Source: Anaerolineae bacterium (GTDB lineage: Bacteria; Chloroflexota; Anaerolineae; J036; Brachytrichaceae). From it: 64,000 bases of DNA. Made by a program: the position numbers and the translations under genes. Shown one piece after another: positions 61,394 to 64,000 of the stretch. Every line of letters starts with the position of its first letter. Position 1 is the stretch's first letter. The DNA lies in contig CANJQH010000008.1 in assembly GCA_947476335.1 (NCBI GenBank), positions 1 through 64,000 on the forward strand, read 5' to 3'. A model generated the notes under the pieces. The model saw only the letters and a program-made list of their open reading frames with translations. It was not told the DNA's origin and ran no database searches.

Positions 61394-64000
61394 ATGGACA
61401 CGAGCAACATGAGACCAGGACAAATTTTTCGCACGCTGGCAGCTGTCGCGATGACGGCAATGAGTATGGGGCTGACGAGCCCAGGGGCGCCGAACGCGCT
61501 GGCGGCGCCGGCAGCGCCGGCGGCGTCTTCGGACAGCTATCTGTCAAATCTGTCCTTTGATCAGGGCACGCTCACACCGGCGTTCATTAGCACGACGCAG
61601 GAGTACACACTGACGGCACCGTATGTGCCGTCCGTCGTCGTATCGTATACGACGAATTCCCCGCTTGCCTCTGGCATTTCATATCACTGTTATGGAACTC
61701 CGGAGACGTGTTCGCTTAAGGATTCGAATACCGGGCAGTATGTGTTTGGAGTGAATGCAGAGGACTCTAGTCGACGGTACTACACGGTCACGTACCAGCG
61801 AGCAGACGGGGTGATGGCGGATCCGATGATTGCGCCGGTGGTGAAGCTGAGCCAGAGCGCCACCGCGGAGCACAAATGTGCTGTGCTGCGCAATGGCAAG
61901 CTGCTGTGCTGGGGCGAAAACAAGTATGGCCAGCTTGGGCTGGGGACGACCTCGAGCGAGGAATACTTGCCGCTGACGGTAACCGGGGTGACGGATGCCG
62001 TGGATGTGGCGGTCGGACTTGATCACACGTGCATCCTGCGCACCGGCGGCGCGGTGCAGTGCTGGGGAGCCAACGACAAAGGTCAGCTCGGTGACGGCAC
62101 CACGACCAACCGCACGACGCCGGTGGACGTGCTGAATCTGGCTGGAACAGGCCCGCTGACAGGCGTGACGAGCATTTCGCTCGGTGCGGGATTTACCTGC
62201 GCAGTCGTAAATAGCACGGCGCTATGCTGGGGGCTTGATTTCGTCTTGAGCGACTATACCAACACGTACTCTCACACGCTGCCGCTGGCGGTATCGGGTG
62301 TGAGCGGTGTGGCTGATGTGGCTGTGGGGGAAGGGTTTGCGTGTGTGTTGACGAACGCTGGCAAAGTGCAGTGCTGGGGGAATGGCAACTCGAATGGCAA
62401 AATGGGCATTGGTACGACGTCCCTTGACCCGATCTCGGTGCCGGTGACGATGAAGGACCCGTCTGGAACAGCGGACCTGATCGGCGCCACGGCGCTGCGT
62501 GCGGGTCAAGACTACACATGTGTCATCGCGGCATCTGGATATCAGCTGTGCACCGGCAGCAACTCCTATTACACGATGAGCGACGGCGACCCAGCCACCT
62601 CTCGGACATTGCTGGTGACGATGACGGTGACAGGCACCGCTCAGGCGCTGGCGAACGTGGTGCAGTCTGCTCCGGGTATGTTTCACAAGTGCGTTCTGGT
62701 AGCTGGTGGCACAGTGCACTGTAGCGGAAGTGGTTATAACGGCTCGGTGGGCATTGGCCTGGATTACCCACTTGCGGAAAGCTCCCGTGCGGTGACAGTG
62801 ACGACGTCCCTCGGTGGCCCGCCGCTGAGCGGGGTGGTGGAAGTTGCCACCAGCGGATCCGACAGCACATGCGCGCGCACGGATACGGGCGTCTACTGCT
62901 GGGGCAGATTGGTGGGAAATGGTTTGTTCTCGCCGATGTTCTCACCGCATTTGTCGATCGTCATTCCACCGGCCTCGAGCGACGACGCTTCGCTGGCGGC
63001 GCTGACGCTGGACGCGCCGGCGGTGCTGCAGGGGACGTGGGTGTCGTCGACGACGCGCTACACGGTGAATGTGTCGGCGGGCGAGACCGGGGTGATGTTC
63101 GCGCTGACGCCGTCGGTGACGTCGACGCTGAACATCAACGGCGACTCGTCGGCGGGCGGCTGCGACGTCTCGTACTCGCAGGGTGAGGAAGGCGGCAACG
63201 GCGGCTGCACGATCGACCCGAGCGGAACGACGTGGATCACGCTGACGGTGACGGCGGAAGACGGGACGACGCTGGACTACGTGATCGTGGTCAACCCACC
63301 TGTGGCCTCGAGCGACGACGCTTCGCTGGCGGCGCTGACGCCGGACGCGCCAGCGGTGCTGCAGGGGACGTGGGTGTCGTCGACGACGCGCTACACGGTG
63401 AATGTGCCGGCGGGCGAGACCGGGGTGATGTTCGCGCTGACGCCTTCGGTGACGTCGACGCTGAACATCAACGGCGACTCGTCGGCGGGCGGCTGCGACG
63501 TCTCGTACTCGCAGGGTGAGGAAGCGGGCAACGGTGGCTGCACGATCGACCCGAGCGGAACGACGTGGATCACGCTGACGGTGACGGCGGAAGACGGGAC
63601 GACGACGCTGGACTACGTGATCGTGGTCAACCCACCTGTGGTCTCGAGCGACGCGACGTTGAGCGCACTGGCGATCGTGCCGGGGACGCTGTCGCCGGCG
63701 TTCGTGAGCAGCACGACGAGCTACACGGCGCAGGTGCCGGCCGGCACGACGAGCGTGGCGGTGACGGCGACGGTGAACCAGGTGAGCGCCACGGTGGCAT
63801 ATACCTCGTCGGCGGGGGCGTGCACGGCGGGTACGTGCACCGTCGCTGCGCCGAAGACGTGGATCACGGTGACGGTGACGGCCGAGGACGGCACGACGAC
63901 GGAAGAGTACGTGATCGAGATCACGGTGGCGGCATCGCTGACGACGATCGACAGAGTGTGGCCGGGGACTGGCCTGCCGGAAGGCGGGATGCCGGTGCAG
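61394..64000 (+). CDS. giant secreted RCC1-repeat / cadherin-like protein (runs off the window)
   Basis: The frame is open from 61394 to the window edge, at least 869 residues. A signal peptide (residues about 1-37, TLAAVAMTAMSMG, ending near NALAAPA) is followed by a cadherin-like beta-sandwich (SFDQGTLTPAFISTTQEYTL). About six RCC1/BLIP-II-type propeller repeats come next at about 155-515 (CAVLRNGKLLCWGENKYGQL, CWGANDKGQLGDGT, CWGNGNSNGKMGIGT). Three cadherin-like domains follow at about 527-850, two nearly identical, and then an IPT domain begins (IDRVWPGTGLPEGG). That IPT start resembles the one in the FG-GAP protein at 24429-27158. Extracellular sensing or adhesion is inferred. An ATG 15 bases later (61409) is an alternative start. 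Confidence 0.82.
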   Translation, partial: MDTSNMRPGQIFRTLAAVAMTAMSMGLTSPGAPNALAAPAAPAASSDSYLSNLSFDQGTLTPAFISTTQEYTLTAPYVPSVVVSYTTNSPLASGISYHCYGTPETCSLKDSNTGQYVFGVNAEDSSRRYYTVTYQRADGVMADPMIAPVVKLSQSATAEHKCAVLRNGKLLCWGENKYGQLGLGTTSSEEYLPLTVTGVTDAVDVAVGLDHTCILRTGGAVQCWGANDKGQLGDGTTTNRTTPVDVLNLAGTGPLTGVTSISLGAGFTCAVVNSTALCWGLDFVLSDYTNTYSHTLPLAVSGVSGVADVAVGEGFACVLTNAGKVQCWGNGNSNGKMGIGTTSLDPISVPVTMKDPSGTADLIGATALRAGQDYTCVIAASGYQLCTGSNSYYTMSDGDPATSRTLLVTMTVTGTAQALANVVQSAPGMFHKCVLVAGGTVHCSGSGYNGSVGIGLDYPLAESSRAVTVTTSLGGPPLSGVVEVATSGSDSTCARTDTGVYCWGRLVGNGLFSPMFSPHLSIVIPPASSDDASLAALTLDAPAVLQGTWVSSTTRYTVNVSAGETGVMFALTPSVTSTLNINGDSSAGGCDVSYSQGEEGGNGGCTIDPSGTTWITLTVTAEDGTTLDYVIVVNPPVASSDDASLAALTPDAPAVLQGTWVSSTTRYTVNVPAGETGVMFALTPSVTSTLNINGDSSAGGCDVSYSQGEEAGNGGCTIDPSGTTWITLTVTAEDGTTTLDYVIVVNPPVVSSDATLSALAIVPGTLSPAFVSSTTSYTAQVPAGTTSVAVTATVNQVSATVAYTSSAGACTAGTCTVAAPKTWITVTVTAEDGTTTEEYVIEITVAASLTTIDRVWPGTGLPEGGMPVQ
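62973..63647 (+). repeat. in-frame tandem duplication of a 333-bp domain unit
   Basis: Units 62973-63305 and 63306-63641 are nearly identical and encode 111- and 112-residue cadherin-like domains; the second has one extra codon. A diverged third unit follows. High identity implies a recent duplication or gene conversion. Confidence 0.85.

Overview
The window looks like a chromosomal segment of a GC-rich bacterium, most likely a member of the Chloroflexota (Anaerolineae or a relative). This is inferred, not proven. The clues are Thr/Pro-rich linkers in secreted proteins, a bacterial XPB helicase with Helicase_C_3 partners, very large MalT-like LuxR regulators, an LDH-like malate dehydrogenase, a short EF-Ts, and paired ABC-2 permeases. 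No rRNA, tRNA, CRISPR array, integrase or full transposase gene was recognised.

Layout. 1-2050: a glycosyltransferase, a decayed paralogue and repeats. 2.2-6.8 kb: the housekeeping run rpsB-tsf, pyrH, frr, uppS, a membrane protein and a YraN-like nuclease. 6.8-9.6 kb: a decayed surface-protein tail, a DUF4177-like protein, an exported-protein/PIN chimera, and mdh. 9.7-15.1 kb: a Helicase_C_3 protein, then the ATP-grasp / alpha-E / transglutaminase trio. 15.3-24.3 kb: a PLP decarboxylase, malQ, lon, asnS and a D-cysteine desulfhydrase-like enzyme. 24.4-30 kb: an FG-GAP secreted protein divergent from a MalT-like regulator. 30.2-38.8 kb: BatA-like and DUF58 proteins, then XPB with two Helicase_C_3 proteins. 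39-49.5 kb: a PA14 lipoprotein, a BNR propeller, an SDR, an enolase-superfamily enzyme, a wHTH regulator, a PLP decarboxylase, a beta-lactamase-fold hydrolase and two ABC-2 permeases. 49.5-53.6 kb: a drmB/drmA-like (DISARM) pair. 54.4-64 kb: a fused acyl-AMP ligase-ACP-acyltransferase, trxB, a second MalT-like regulator, and a divergent RCC1/cadherin-like secreted protein that runs off the end.

Four families of short palindromic elements are scattered between the genes. A is 96 bp including a split CTAG target, with TA duplication as in IS630/mariner-type elements. B is about 112 bp, with GTAA...TTAC ends and 8-bp target duplications, IS66-like. C is about 200-270 bp with GC-rich arms. D is about 52 bp. 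One A copy sits inside a B copy, which dates A after B. Removing A plus one TA restores that B copy to exactly 112 bp. Several elements supply stop codons (mdh, the SDR gene, drmB).

The most promising biology is a DrmA-like protein that keeps the DISARM helicase scaffold but has lost every helicase motif I could locate. It is coupled to a DrmB truncated by a D element. Others are two independent pairs of MalT-like regulator and divergent beta-propeller exoprotein, the XPB-partner cluster, and the tri-domain acyl ligase/carrier/acyltransferase.
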